From Lepus europaeus (taxonomy: Eukaryota; Chordata; Mammalia; Lagomorpha; Leporidae): DNA of 64,000 nucleotides. The notes beneath the pieces were generated by a model. It saw only the letters and a list, made by a program, of their open reading frames with translations. It had not been told where the DNA came from and ran no database searches. Positions within the stretch are counted from its first letter, which is position 1. Each line of letters starts with the position of its first letter. Positions 1 through 12,089 of the stretch are shown piece by piece. The stretch spans positions 80,801,179 to 80,865,178 of the forward strand of contig NC_084840.1 of the NCBI RefSeq assembly GCF_033115175.1, written 5' to 3'. A program made the translations under genes and the position numbers.

Positions 1-2135
1 CAGGAACACAATGACAACTGACTACAGAGAACCTGGTAACTGGTTCGTCCACAAAACATAAAGACAGAGAGAGAAGTGCCAAGCATTTGAGTTGGATGCC
101 AGAATGAAAAGGGCCAGGAAAAGTTCAAGTAGGGGAGACCACAGAGTTCTGACTTGGGATGCAGCCAGAGAGGCCCGGCTGGGAGGAGAAGATGGGGGAG
201 AAATGGCCAGGAAGACAGCAGTCGGAGCTGAAAAGCAAGGGAGAGCTGGAGACAGTGGCTTACAAAGATCTTAAGGTAACTGAGAGCAGAAGGCAGAGGA
301 CAGAATACTCATTTTACTGTGGAAATTACAAAGCTTACAAAGAATGAGCATTCAAAACTGCAGCCAGCAAAGACAAAGGCACTGGTGACTGCTGAAAAAG
401 ACTTCCAATAAAAAGATGAGGTGTGACCTTGATGGGAGTGCTAATGGGGAGTGGGTGTCGAGGAAGTGGAGGCAGAGAAAGAGCAGGTGAAAGGAAACCA
501 AGAGACCCCGGGGCAGCTGTGGGATGGTGAGTAGGTGGTCTTGGTTCTGGGAAGACCCAAGCTCGCTTGTTAGCAGAGGGCGTCATCTTTCCTGAGATTC
601 TGCTATAAATCCGCGTGCTGCTGGTGTGGGTGTCTGGGTCATAGAAATTCCACTTCCATGTATTCATGTCTGTATTTATTTGCTGCCTGCCTTGTCCCAG
701 AAGGGATTTCAGTGGACTGGCTTTCCAGTCTATCACAGATCCACTAGACTCAGCCTCCCTCTGAGCCCACTTGACATCCGTGCAATAGATGGCCCAGGTC
801 CATTCATACATCCCCAGTGTCTGAGTGTGGCATAGGCTATCACAGCACAGAAGCAAGGGGAACTGTTAACAGGAGCACTCACTGTCCTTCCACCCCAGGA
901 AGTGGAATCCTAGGTGACTGCCCCTCCAAAGAGCAGGCCTGCAGCTCCACTCCAGGCCACCCTTTGGTCCCTGAGGGCAGATGCTGGGTCCCAGCTCCCT
1001 GCAGGAGGAACCCTGACTTGTGAGGGACCCTCTCTCTCCTTTATTTCTGGGCTACAGAGCAGTTGGCTTTGTGTCTGGCAGGCCCCTGTTGTACCATATG
1101 GCTGGCCATCCTGGCAGTACCATGCAGAGGGGCATGTGAGGGGGCTGCTGTGTCCTCTCAGCACAACCCCAGGCCTGCTGGATGAACCCTGCCCCATAGG
1201 CCTCTGCCATCGGGAGACCTCCAGACCCCCACCCAGTGTGCCCTTCCTTTCTGGGCCTGCTGGGGTAGCAGAGGCTCAACCTTAATCCATCTCTGACAAC
1301 CAAAAAGCTGTTGCTAAGAGCGCCTCTGCTTCTGGCTCATCAGACTCCCTTTCCTGCCCGTCACTGGTTTCCAGGTGTGTACGTGCAAACCTCAGGCAGT
1401 CGAATGATATGTTCAACGTCACAGGTCCACATTTCTCTGTCCTTCCAGGTCTCCTGCCTCCCCTAGAATTCTGGGCTCTTGGGAAGCATATGTGTCTTAC
1501 AGTGGGTTTCCTCTGAGTCCCCCAAGTGCCCTAATGACCCAATATAACCTAAATTTGAAGAGGCCAAGTGGTTGGTTATCAAGTGCAAGAACACCTAAGG
1601 GCTGGGAAGTCTGACCTTGCTATGGGAATCATTGGATGTTTTCATTTGCAGAAGCAAAGAGCAGCCCACCTCTGCACTTGCTATCTTCAGAAATACTCCT
1701 TGCATACTCCGTATATTTCTGAGTTCCTGCTCATCATTGGCTAATTGTTTCTCATAGCTTTTTGTTTATGGGTTAGTGAGATTGTTGCCTATCCCAGACA
1801 AGGGGTCCACCCCAAGGGAGTGTCTATCGCAGACTGAAGAGAAACCAGGAGTCCACCTGTCAACAAGCTGGACATGCAAGGCCAGCTTCTCTCCATCTCA
1901 GGAAAGTCTTCAAAGGCAATCTCAGAATGAGGTCTGGGGCAAAAAGTTGTCTGGAAGAGAACAGGCACTTTTCATTAAAGTGTATCTCTTCCTACCTCTT
2001 AGCCGTCAGATCGTCCACCCATTCTGCCTGCCTCACCCTGTTGTACTAGTTTCTTTTCTGTGTTGGAAAATACAAAAATGCAGCCAATTTCCTCCTCCAA
2101 TCAGCCTGGAAATAATAGAATCCATTATGGACTGA
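1..2135. other. unique sequence, nothing recognised
   Basis: There is no SINE, LINE or LTR that I can recognise and no convincing exon. The open frames here (up to 173 codons) overlap on both strands and show no domain or repeat of known protein type. The function is unknown. The stretch could be intronic or intergenic. Confidence 0.5.
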
Positions 2136-2362
2136 GCTTTATCTCCACCAGATAATGCATGTGCCAAAGCCCAAACATTCAATGTGCTTGTGTTTGGAGG
2201 TGAGGACTGTGATGGGGGTGGGTGAGGTTCAGTGATGCCATGGGACACTGTGATCAAAGACTCAAAACTTCCAAAACTGTGAAAAAGTAAACGTGAGTCA
2301 TTGAAGCCACCAATCCACGCTATTTTGTCCTGGTGGCCTGAAGTAACTAACACAGAATTCTA
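2136..2362 (+). mobile_element. MaLR-type LTR (MLT1-like), internally deleted
   Basis: The sequence follows the usual MLT1 plan. It has an early 'CCAAAGCCC' and 'TTTGGAGGTGAGGAC' block and a 'GTGAGGTTCAGTGATG' block. It ends with 'CCAAAACTGTG', 'TTGAAGCCACC', 'CTATTTTGTC' and 'TAACTAACACA'. Members of this ERVL-MaLR family are ancient non-autonomous LTR elements. The copy is shorter than the roughly 370-bp full LTR, so the middle appears deleted. The family was assigned by eye. Confidence 0.6.
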
Positions 2363-2664
2363 GCATTAAAGGGGACCTCAGAGAATTATGTAAAAGCTTT
2401 GATTTTGGAAACGTGCTGTGACTCAGTGGAAGACATGTTGCTGCCAAGTGACAGGGACAAAGCCAGAACCACGGTGTCTGCCTCCCATGCCAGGCCATCT
2501 CCCAGTCTGCTGCACTGCCTCTTCTAAGCCTAAGCTATCTACACCATCGCCCTTGACAGACTCTGCTGCTCCAGACCTCTGCCGTCTTCCTGAACTGGTT
2601 GCAGAATGAGACAATGCAGACTGGAAGCATTCACCAAAGACTGGCTTCATCCAAGGTCCTCCAA

Positions 2665-3035
2665 TGACCCATGCATTAAAGCTTTGGTCCCCAAAGTCTT
2701 ATGGTAATGGTACTGAGAGGGCAAAAACTTAACATGATTGTGGTATCTGAAGGAAGGGCTTTTGAGAAGCATGTGGGTTGGATTAAGTTGTTAGTACTGG
2801 CTTTGTAAAACACCATGTGATCAAATTCTGCTGGCTTGGTAACAGCTCTCTTAGACAAGAGCTTCCCTCTCACCATGTGAGGCTTTGTGGGGCCCCAGGA
2901 CCCTGCCTGCCAGCAAGACACTTCTACCAGGGGCTGAACTGTTAGGATCTTGGACTGTGAATCTTCAAAACCGTGAACTGGGAGAAACCTCTTTGTTTTA
3001 TAAAGCTAAGCTGCATCGGGTAAGTGTTTAGTGAT
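2665..3035 (+). mobile_element. MaLR-type LTR, copy A of a pair
   Basis: The LTR contains the blocks 'CCCCAAAGTCTTATGGTAA', 'GGTTGGATTAAGTTG', 'CACCATGTGAGGCTTTG', 'CCAGCAAGACACTTCTACCA' and 'CTTGGACTGTGAATCTTCAA'. A second, diverged copy with the same block order lies at 8215-8606 on the same strand. The ending resembles the MST/MLT1 LTR 3' part (dimethyl-like phrase 'ACTGTGAA..CAAAACCGTGA' before an AT-rich 'CTTTGTTTTATAAAG'). No internal retroviral sequence is visible. Confidence 0.6.
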
Positions 3036-6000
3036 GGGAGCCTCACTAATGGGGAGATCACTGATTGATTTGAAGCCACAACTTTTAATTCATGGGGCAT
3101 GAGAGGTCTTGGAGCTCCTTGAATTGTGCAGGAAATGTATGTGCACGAAGAGCTCCCTTTTTTCTTTTCTGGCAAGACTATCCATAGGTTAAGCTTGATC
3201 TCAGAGGGCTTTGGGTCCAGCTGTGTTTAAGAACTACAGTTGAAAAGCACAAGGGGCCTCTGCCCCTGCTGAGATTTTTTTTAACAGCATGTTTATGGGT
3301 GCTTGCTGTTCTCTGATATAAAAAGAAGTTGATGCCCATGTGGAATTAGGAAAAATAATGCGATCGGAGGTTAAATGAAAAAGCAGAGAATACAACCATT
3401 ACCTCTGCTGTGCAGAAATTAATACTCATTGAGTGTTTACTGTAGGTCCTCACTGGTGAGGATGCGGCAGTAGAGAAGAAAATGGACCCAAATTTCTTTT
3501 CTTCTGGCAGTCACTGCTGGGGGTAAGGCAGAAATAGATACACACAGAGGGTGAAAGTGGAGGCCCTTAGGTGGTGGGACTTCAAGGGACATCAGCACGC
3601 AGCCTACAGGGAGAGTATCTCTGGGAGAGAATGACCAGGCAGAGGAAGGAAGGAGAGGGTAAGTCAAAGACAGGAGTGGAATCGAGGGTGTGTTGGGGTT
3701 AAAGGCCTGTGTTAGAAACTTGCAAAGATAAAGCAGCATCTTCCAGACCTTCACTAACAAAGCCCAATAAAGGGTGGAGAGAAGGTACAGTTCCCATAGG
3801 CTCACAGACTGCTCTGGGATCCTCCATGACCCACAGCATGAGCGGACTCAAGGATGAGACCCTACTCATTTGGATGACTTGGTCAACACAGGATGCTGGA
3901 AACAAAGAATGAGGGGGAAATCTGGGTGCGCAGGCTCACTTTTCCCAGCTGCGGCCAGAGGGGCAGTTGGAGGAATCATTAACCAGGACTTGCTGGCAAT
4001 GAGCCCGACTATGGGCCCATCTTCTTTTTTCTTTGAAACACAGCTGCATCATAGGGTTTCTCCTTGACCTCCAGAGCCTTCGTTAAATGTGACCCTGTCC
4101 CATGATTGCAAAGAGCATGATGCACTCATTCCTCCATGCTTTCATCCAAGATACTCCAGAGTGGCTCTGCTGGGTGGGGCAGGCTCATTGACACAAAGAC
4201 CTGAGGGCTCTGGCTGCAGCTCTCCCCCTGTGCTGATGAGGGCTGACGCTGGGTGTGGAGTAGAGATTTGTAGTGCTCTAGCAATAGGCCTGTTTTTACT
4301 TAGGGTGCTGGAGCTCATTATCTGGCCGTGTGGCCACAGGAGAGAGCCTTTCCCAGGCTCCTGAAGTGATAAAAGATCACTCTCTTGATGAGAAACAAAT
4401 TGGAATGAAAGGGCAGCTTGGCCGGTTCTGCAAACTACAATTGCACTCAGCCGCAAGAATTGTATTTGGGACCAGAAGGGAGCAGAGAAAGAAAACATTC
4501 TGGCAGTCTAGAGCATAGGTTGTTCAGACACTAAAGAGTATTTTTGTGGTTAACAACAAGAGTTTATTTCTTCTCCCCATAACGTAAATGTGTGTTTACA
4601 AGCAAGGCAACACATGTCATTTATTGAGATGCAATCATGTACTGGAAGAAGTGCCTATGGAAAATTTGTGCATAACACACCCTCCCCAACATCTCCCTCC
4701 AGGAAAACAAAAACAAAACAGTTGATGTTGGGAGTTATTCTTTAAACACACCAGGCAGGCCCCAAAGGAATTGAGGTCTGAAGTGTAGGTCTCCGGTTCC
4801 TTTCAATTCGTCTCCAGCCGGCACATAGAATAAACAACAAAAGCCGAGCAAACGGAGAAGGTCAAGAAACGTTTGCCTTGGCATCCTGTATGTTGGCATT
4901 AAGTGCATTGACAGTGTGTAGATTGACAAAGCATCTGAGCTTCCTCTCGGGACTCGTGTGAGGTTATGCTACCAATGGACAGCTCTTCCCTTGTCCACTG
5001 CTGTGGCCGATGGAACTTGAGTGGCAGTTAGCCCCACTGGACAACTGTGTCACCAGGCCCCCAGGTTGGGTCTGAAGACCTGAATGGAAGGGGGTGGTCC
5101 ATTTTGGGCCACATGGCTGGGGCAGAAGGCCTTATTATGTTCACTCCTTGAACTGCATTTTTCCTTGATCCATGCATTCAGTGCAAACTTATAGAAAAAT
5201 GCAAACCCCCAAAAGTGCCAGAGCAAACATTTCTACCTCCAGCTTACCTTTCCCACCCTGGCAAATCTTGGGAAGAAGACTTCTCTCAACAGCGTGTGAA
5301 CTTGATTCACTGCCAGTCCCTGCTGTCTCTCTGACATATCAGTGGCCTGTAGAGATGTGGATGGTCCTGTACGTGGGGCGGGTGGATCCTGAAAATGCAC
5401 TTGACCCATTTGGATCTGTAGCCTGAGCTACAGCATCAGATATTCTGAAAAGTGGGAAACAGGAGTGTTACATGCTCATTTAGCAGCATCTAGATAAAGT
5501 GAGCATTTTCCTTCCCCTGAGCCCTTGCACGCTAGCCTCAAGCTTGCTGAACATCTTTAGAGTGACAGCTGTTGACATGTGTCCTCACACCTCTTTAGGT
5601 CCCAGTTGAGCCTAAACTGTGCGCTCCTACACATGCATGGGCATGAGTACATGAGACACAGCTCATACACACTCAGCACACAGCACACACTCACATGTTA
5701 AGTTGTCAGCGCCAATAGTGAGAATTGTGGTAGAGAGGGAATTGGGAAATCAGCACCCTGGCCAAGAGTTCACATGGTGCTTGGAGAACACCACCATAGC
5801 CCTGGAGAGAGGGGCTCCAGGCATTGCAAAGCAAGTTGTATCTTTCTAGACTTTGGAAGTAGCCTGTGTACATCTCTTTGGAGCTCAGATGAGAAAGCAT
5901 AAGAGTCAGGAACAGAGGCATCCTCTTCACTCTGCACAGGATACAGGGGCAGCCATGGCAGTGAGACCACAAGAGAAGGTTATGTCATTAGGTGCCATGG

Positions 6001-8214
6001 AGATTCTTCAACTTCAGAAGACAGACCCTAATAATAATGGAAGGCAATTGCCGATGTCTCCAAGAACCTAGAAGGAGCCCAAGAAGAAGGGAAGAGGCCT
6101 GGGGTTGAGCATGAGTGAGACTGTTCAAGTTCTGGAATGAGTGCTGTTCTGGAACCTACACCTCTGTGTATATGTCTGTGTTCCTACTTGCTGATTTCTC
6201 TACCCAACTCTTTTATCTAGCTATCATTTCTTTAGCCATTATCTATCAATCACCCATCATCTATCTATTGCCAGCTATCTTTGATCTGGGTTGGACGCTG
6301 AAGATTTAGCTGTTTAGAATGTAGAAGTAAAAAACCCATTAGACTTGGCCATGGATGCCAATATGTCCTTTCTCACTGGAACCAACAAGTTGGTGAGGGA
6401 TTTGGGAACCTTTAGCAATGTAGCAAATAAGCCCAAACCTTAACTTATGGAGGCATCCTGTGTCCTGTGGGATAATTCACAACCCAAAGGGGCTATTAGA
6501 AAAAGAGAACAAAAAAAAAAAAAGGATTGCTTCTGAAAACCAGAAATCCCTGCACCCTAGTCCTGGCATGAAGCTAGCAGTATATGGCAAGGTGCCCACA
6601 GCTGGGCTTTTCCCAGTCTCTTTTTTCACATACCACAAGCAGCCATTGCTACAAGGGAGCCTCAGCTGGCACCTCTCCACTGGTCATTTAGTCCCAATCC
6701 TCGTGAGTCAACCAGAAAGCTCTGCCAGTGGCCATTGTTCTGCTGTGCAGTTTTATTTGGAGCGATGCCATGGACTCTATGCTGATGTTTTTTTTTCCCC
6801 CTTTCAGGAAAAAAACTGTCTACATGCCAAATATGGACAGAGTTCATTGGAGGTAGTCACAAAGTCAGACTAAGCAAACTAGTGCAGCTAAAACAAAAGC
6901 CAATCCAAACACTGAGCCACTATAAGTACAGGAAATTTTGTTAAGAGGGAAAGATGTAGAAGGAAAAGAGGAGGAGGAAGTATGCAGTTTGGAGTCCTGT
7001 TGCAGGCTCTGTCCTAGCAATCCTCAGAGTGGGTGGACTCCATGGGAACACTGGGGCTTTGGGTACTAAATCTCCACCATTTCCCGATGATAGTGGACAT
7101 CAATGGTTGCTTCCTCAATGCTTTCCTTTCCTTAATCTGGAACCTGAAAAAGTCACTCCTTCCTTTCCCAGACCCAGAGAAGACCAAGGCTTCAGATGTG
7201 GTCAGCTTTTGTCAGTCCCTGAAAGGTTGGCTTCCAAATGGAGCTAAGAGAGAGACGAGGCAGGGCTGGAGGCCTCCAGCTCTGGAGGTGCCAGATGTCA
7301 CGGAGAGATCTTTGCTCTACAGTCAGCAGCTGCAGGAACAGTGGGCTGGCTTCTCAGAGGCAGCTGGCTATCATTTGGAGCCCTGGAGCCTGCAACCCAT
7401 CCAGCAGGCAGCCTCCCAGGGTAGCAGGAGCAGTAGTGACCTTGGCAACCAGTTTTGCGATGTGGCTTTGGGTGTCATTCCTAGAAACTTAGCTTTGAGT
7501 CTGTTTCTTTGGCTCTCCTGGTGATTCTGTAAACCATTTAAAGCCTAAGCAAATCCTTCTCTGCTTATAGCAGCAAAGATGTATCATTTCCTATGCAACT
7601 CAATACTGATTAATTGGAGTACAAAGCCGATTGGCCATATTCACCCTGCCATGAATAGGATGACAGGAGCCCCAGGGTAATCTTGGTGAATTGATGCCTT
7701 TAAGCAGAATAGCAATGATAGATGGAGGGGTAGGAAGGGATAGAGGGAGATTGGATAATGGATCCTAAATCAGAGTTTGAAGGAATAGGTTCCTGGGGTC
7801 ACACAACACAGTGGGGTGACTGTGGTTCACAATAACCTTGTATTATGAGCAAAAAGAAGAGAGGAACACCAAGGCCCCAGTACTGGTAAAGAGGAGGAAA
7901 TGTTGATGACTCTGATTTGATCAGTGCCCATTGTATATGCATATTAATAAGTATAATTATTAGTAAAAGAATGTCAAGGAGATTTTCCCAACTTTCCAAT
8001 CTTCCCACATCAGAAATCTTCACCAACCCCAGTATGTATCTTCTATGATATTTAAGGGAAATTCATTCCCACATTTTAAACTATGCTGCACTGAAGTAGG
8101 TATACCTGGTCAAGGTAGAATTATCTTTAGAGGGGGTGGTATTGGGGTCTGGACACTGGTGTCCATGGAGACAGACAACCTTTTTTGTTAACATCATGCT
8201 ATGAATATTTGGCT
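3036..8214. other. long mostly unique, SINE-free stretch
   Basis: No lagomorph SINE is visible in these 5.2 kb, and nothing convincing as an exon. A weak ancient L2/MIR-like trace may sit near 3420-3560, where the phrase 'ATTGAGTGTTTACTGTAGG' occurs. A degenerate (ATCT)n stretch occupies about 6205-6285. The segment 4560-4940 is a clean unique sequence with no repeat signature. It would be a natural place to test for conservation. Confidence 0.45.
6205..6285. repeat. degenerate (ATCT)n simple repeat
   Basis: The sequence repeats variants of ATCT and CTAT, such as 'TATCTATCAATC' and 'CATCTATCTATTG'. It is an old, decayed tetranucleotide microsatellite with no other visible role. Confidence 0.5.
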
Positions 8215-8606
8215 CCCCAATTTCAAGAGTTTAGCCCTCAAAGTCTTATGTTAACAGTACTAGGAAGATAGACACTTAATTCAGTTATGGTGTTTAAAGG
8301 TGCAGCTTTTGGGAAGTGGTTGGACTGAATTAGGTTGCTAGGGTACAGCCCTCATGACTGAATGGTGACAGCTTTATAATGAGAGGAAAGGAGACCCCAT
8401 GTACAGATATGTGTGATCCCTGACTTATTATGTGATGGTCTGGGCCACCTTGGCTCTGCTAGCAAGAAAATACCACTAGAGGCTGAACGAATGGGGCCTA
8501 TCTAGTCTTGGACTGTGAATCTCCAGAACTATGAGTAAAAATAAATCTCTTTTCTTCACAAAGTTAGCCTACCTCAAGTATTTCATTATAGTAAGGCAAA
8601 GTTGAT
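8215..8606 (+). mobile_element. MaLR-type LTR, copy B of a pair
   Basis: The block order is shared with the LTR at 2665-3035: 'CCTCAAAGTCTTATGTTAAC', 'GGTTGGACTGAATTAGGTTG', 'GCTAGCAAGAAAATACCACT' and 'CTTGGACTGTGAATCTCCAG'. It then has 'AAAATAAATCTCTTTTCTTC', 'CTACCTCAAGTATTTCATTA' and an ending 'GTTGATGCAGG'. The 3' part matches the general MST/MLT1 LTR ending, in which AATAAA serves as the poly(A) signal. No internal region is present, so this is a solo LTR or fragment. Confidence 0.65.
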
Positions 8607-8890
8607 GCAGGTTCTTAATCCCCAGCAAACAGTCTTCGAAAGGATTCTGCCAAAGCTGCTTCCTATGCATTGTACTTGGGTCAGGAAGCAGTTCTGAGGG
8701 TGCTGCTTTCTTATCCATGGACCAACCAGTTCTCATCTTATTCAGAATATGTTACAAAGAATGATGCCTCCCAAAATATCTGTGCCCTAACCCCAGAACC
8801 TGTGACTATTTTATATTACATGGCAAAGGGGAATTGAGGCTGCAGGTGGAATTAACATTGCTAACACACTGACTGTAAGATTGGGAGATT

Positions 8891-9244
8891 AGCCGGCGCC
8901 GTGGCTCAACAGGCTAATCCTCCGCCTTGCGGCGCCGGCATACCGGGTTCTAGTCCCGGTCGGGGCACCGATCCTGTCCCGGTTGCCCCTCTTCCAGGCC
9001 AGCTCTCTGCTGTGGCCCAGGAGTGCAGTGGAGGATGGCCCAAGTGCTTGGGCCCTGCACCCCATGGGAGACCAGGAGAAGCACCTGGCTCCTGCCATCG
9101 GATCAGCGCGGTGCGCCGGCCGCAGCGCGCCTACCGCGGCAGCCATTGGAGGGTGAACCAACGGCAAAGGAAGACCTTTCTCTCTGTTTCTCTCTCACTG
9201 TCCACTCTGCCTGTCAAAAAAAATAAAAAATAAAAAAAAAAAAA
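8891..9244 (+). mobile_element. lagomorph C-repeat SINE, full length, young subfamily
   Basis: This is a complete tRNA-derived SINE. The head has an A-box-like 'TGGCTCAACAGG' (about 8901-8912) and a B box 'GGTTCTAGTCC' (8946-8956). The body is CpG-rich and the element ends in an A-rich tail. A 13-bp target site duplication, AGATTGGGAGATT, flanks it at 8878-8890 and 9245-9257. Intact CpGs and near identity with the copy at 58991-59340 suggest recent L1-driven insertion. Confidence 0.92.
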
Positions 9245-9257
9245 AGATTGGGAGATT

Positions 9258-9552
9258 GGGGCCAGTGCTGGGGCATAGTAGGTTAAGCTTCCGTCTGGGG
9301 CGTGGGCATCCCACGTGGGCACCAGTTCACATCCCAGCTGCTCCTCTTCCAATCCAGCTCCCTGCTGATGGTCTGGGAAAGCAGTAGAATATAGGCCAAG
9401 TACTTGGGCCCCTGCACCTATATGGGAGACCTGGAAGAAGTTCCTGGCTCCTGGCTCTTGGCTTCGGATTGGCCCAGTTCCAGTCATTACGGTCATCTGG
9501 AGGTGAACCAGCAGATAGAAGCTCTCTGCCTTCCCCTCTCTCTGTCTGTGGT
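9258..9552 (+). mobile_element. lagomorph C-repeat SINE, older subfamily, 3' truncated
   Basis: The element starts with 'GGGGCCAGTGCTGGGGCATA' directly after the target duplication of the preceding SINE. It runs through the 'CTCCTCTTCCAATCCAGCTC' body and a degenerate CT tract, and has no A tail. It was probably present before the younger SINE landed at its 5' border. Confidence 0.85.
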
Positions 9553-10139
9553 GACATTATTATGGAATAATGATCAGAGAGGCAACTGGCTTTGAAAATG
9601 GAGGAAGATGGTGAGGAGCCACAGAAGGCATAACCTTAGACATTGGAAAAGGGAAGGAAGGATTCTGTCCAAGAAACTCCAAAAGGATCAGAGCCTCATC
9701 AAAACCCTGATCCCAGGCCGGTGAGAACTGGGCCAGACCTCTGACCTCTGACCTCTGCAACTGTAAGATAACACATTTGGACTGTGTAAGCCTCCAGCTT
9801 TGTGGTAGCTTGCAGGAAACCAACACAGAGACCACAAAGCTTTCGTTCATGTGATGCTATGAACTGCCAAGGGCATTCATGGCTAAGGAAGTTAGACTGG
9901 ATTGTGGCTACTGCAGAAGGAGTATTGGCACAGATGTCTCCAGCCCTAAAAAGACTGGCCAGTGGCAAAACCATGCTTCCCTTCCCTAATGATGAAAGGA
10001 AATATTTAATAACCAGCTGAATAGAAATTGCATTTGGGCATGGATTTTTAAAATAAATCCAAAAGAGCTCTTTCACTGAGTACAAACTAAAATTTCTACT
10101 TACAAAAAGCACTGTGCCGTAGTTTAACTAACAACATTT

Positions 10140-10800
10140 TTTTTTCTTTCTTAATGTTCATTTAATTGTGCACCTTACGATAACTGGTATCTCTGATTTT
10201 AAGGAACACCATCATTCCTTTTAGTTGGGTTAAGCTACTGTTAAAACCGCCAAGGGGATTTTAACTGTTTGATATTCTATTTTTTATTTCTAGAAGTTCT
10301 GTGGCTTCTCTTTTGAATACGCCAGACTGCTGTTGAGAGCTTCCTGGTGCCTACAGCTATTTGGAAACCTGTTTTATGTCTTTGTATATGGAGAAAATCC
10401 TTGTTTGGTAAAATCCTTCATCTAACAACTTCCATACCTAAACTGTAAAGGTATATTTTTTCAGTCTATTCTTTTGGCCATCTTTCACTTATGATGCCTT
10501 GCATTCTCGCATGATTGGTTATTTTTTGTTGTGTACTATTCATTGCCCTTGTAACGATATTTATGGGTCTGTGTTCAGGAAGCACTTATCCATAAAAGGA
10601 TTTGTAGTGGTTTCTCCCAGACACTGGGAGACTTTGAAATAAATTCATAGCTGGAAGTTTCCAGTACAGCTCAGGTAATTTGAGATTATGGTGCACATGT
10701 TTGTGATCGAAGCTTCTTAGGGCAATTATTTCCATTTTATTATATTTTTCTCTACTTTGATTAATACAAAGACCATCTCACCTGCTGTCTCTTGGAGCTG
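10140..10800. other. possible ancient LINE-1-derived sequence
   Basis: The stretch is T-rich. Phrases such as 'TGATTGGTTATTTTTTGTTG' and 'GAGATTATGGTGCACATG' are reminiscent of old L1 untranslated sequence read in antisense. I cannot place it in a family. It may also be plain unique AT-rich DNA. Confidence 0.25.
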
Positions 10801-11190
10801 GTAAGTGGGAAGTTGATGGTATTTCCGGTTCATCTGCCTTGCGAGGCTGGAGACCTCCAGAGTCCCAGCTTGTGGGGAGAAGGTTTCCTGTTAGACGCCC
10901 CTCGTGAGGCTGCACTGGACTCTGACTTCTAGCCCTGCTCCCTCCGCGTTGTCAAAGCTGAAGCCCAGGTTTGCTCAGCTTGGCAACTGGCCTCCGGCAG
11001 AAGGAGCCAAATTCTCCTCTCTCATTTCTCCGAGCCTTGGCCTCTGCACAGGCTGTGGCCTGGCACCCCCTTGCTGTTTCGATTGCTATTTGATATTATG
11101 AAGGAGACATTGTGAGCATTTAATCTAGATCTTCGGTTGTTTTCATAGGGAGGATTAGGTTCAAAGAACATGGCAGAAATTCCTGTAAGA
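10801..11190. other. unique sequence, nothing recognised
   Basis: A moderately GC-rich unique stretch (about 10820-11080) carries a 65-codon open frame with no recognisable domain. No repeat is visible. Confidence 0.4.
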
Positions 11191-11677
11191 GAAATCTCTA
11201 TTTTTTTTTTTGTTTGTTTAGTTTTCCTTTTTTTTTTTTTTTTTTAATAGAAAACTTTTATTTCAAACGTGCAATTTTTGGATTATAGCAGTTCTTCCCT
11301 CCATAGCCACCCTCCCACCCACAAACCATCCCATCTCCTTCTCCCTCTCCCATCTCATTCTTCATTAAGATTCATTTTAAATTATCTTTATATACAGAAG
11401 TCCAACTCTATACTAAGTAAAGATTTCAACAGTTTGCACCCACACAGATACACAAAGTATAAAGTACTGTTTGAAGACAAGTTTTACCATTAATTTGCAT
11501 AGTACAACACATTAAGGACAGAGGTCCTACATGGGGAGTAAGTGCACAGTGACTCCTGTTTTGATTTAACAATTGACACTCTTATGTATGATGTCAGTGA
11601 TCACCTGAGGCTCTTGTCATGAGCTGTCAAGGCTATGGTGCCTCTTGAGTTCACAAACGCTGACATTGAAATCTCTA
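11191..11677 (-). mobile_element. 5'-truncated lagomorph LINE-1 3' end with target site duplication
   Basis: Read on the minus strand this is an L1 3' UTR followed by a poly(A) tail, seen here as T-runs at 11201-11212 and 11226-11247. Diagnostic phrases in + orientation are 'ATTATCTTTATATACAGAAG', 'AGTAAAGATTTCAACAGTTT' and 'CACATTAAGGACAGAGGTCC', which I recognise from the rabbit L1 3' region. The insertion occupies 11201-11667. The 10-bp target duplication GAAATCTCTA is at 11191-11200 and 11668-11677. ORF1 and ORF2 are absent, so the copy is dead on arrival. Confidence 0.8.
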
Positions 11678-12089
11678 CTTTGTGATTATCTGGTCATTTT
11701 TATATTTTATAGTACCTAGGGCCGAGGCCTTCTTCTTCATGTGGGGTGAGAATCAAAGGCAGAGAGATGAGATTGCATAGAAAAAGCAATGCCCCTCAAA
11801 GGAAGGATTTCGCAAAAGAGATAAACTGAGTGAGCCTGGGGACCTGCCTGTGACATTGGCCCTGCGGCACGCAGTATCAATTACATCAGTTTGGTGGCCA
11901 ATCAAATAAGCCGTAGTATCTCTTCACTGTTTCACAAGTGGATCCCTTGACTCTCACTCCTGGAGTGAGACTATATAGCATCTTTCCTTTGACATTGCCT
12001 TCAAAGTCGAGTGCAAAGCACTTCATTGAATAAAAAGTTGTTTTGATTGCTTCATCATATCTACTAAAGCTGAATTTATAGATACTCTG

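Larger units (their letters stand above)
8745..9834 (+). mobile_element. MaLR-type LTR (MLT1-like), split by two SINEs
   Basis: The left piece (8745-8890) carries 'CCTAACCCCAGAACCTGTGA' and 'TACATGGCAAAGGGGAATTG'. The right piece (about 9553-9834) carries 'CTGGCTTTGAAAATGGAGGA', 'CATTGGAAAAGGGAAGGAAG', 'CCTGATCCCAGGCCGGTGAG' and 'GCAACTGTAAGATAACACAT'. These are consecutive parts of one well-known MLT1-type LTR. The middle is occupied by two lagomorph SINEs. The LTR is therefore older than both insertions. Confidence 0.65.

Noticed and set aside
8891..8965. tRNA gene-like head
   Set aside because: A and B box-like motifs are present, but the sequence continues directly into the SINE body and does not form a complete tRNA cloverleaf. 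It is a SINE promoter.
8891..9233. Recurring 'MAQQANPPPCGAG'-type peptides, repeated near 59001
   Set aside because: These are translations of the young SINE subfamily, not a protein family.
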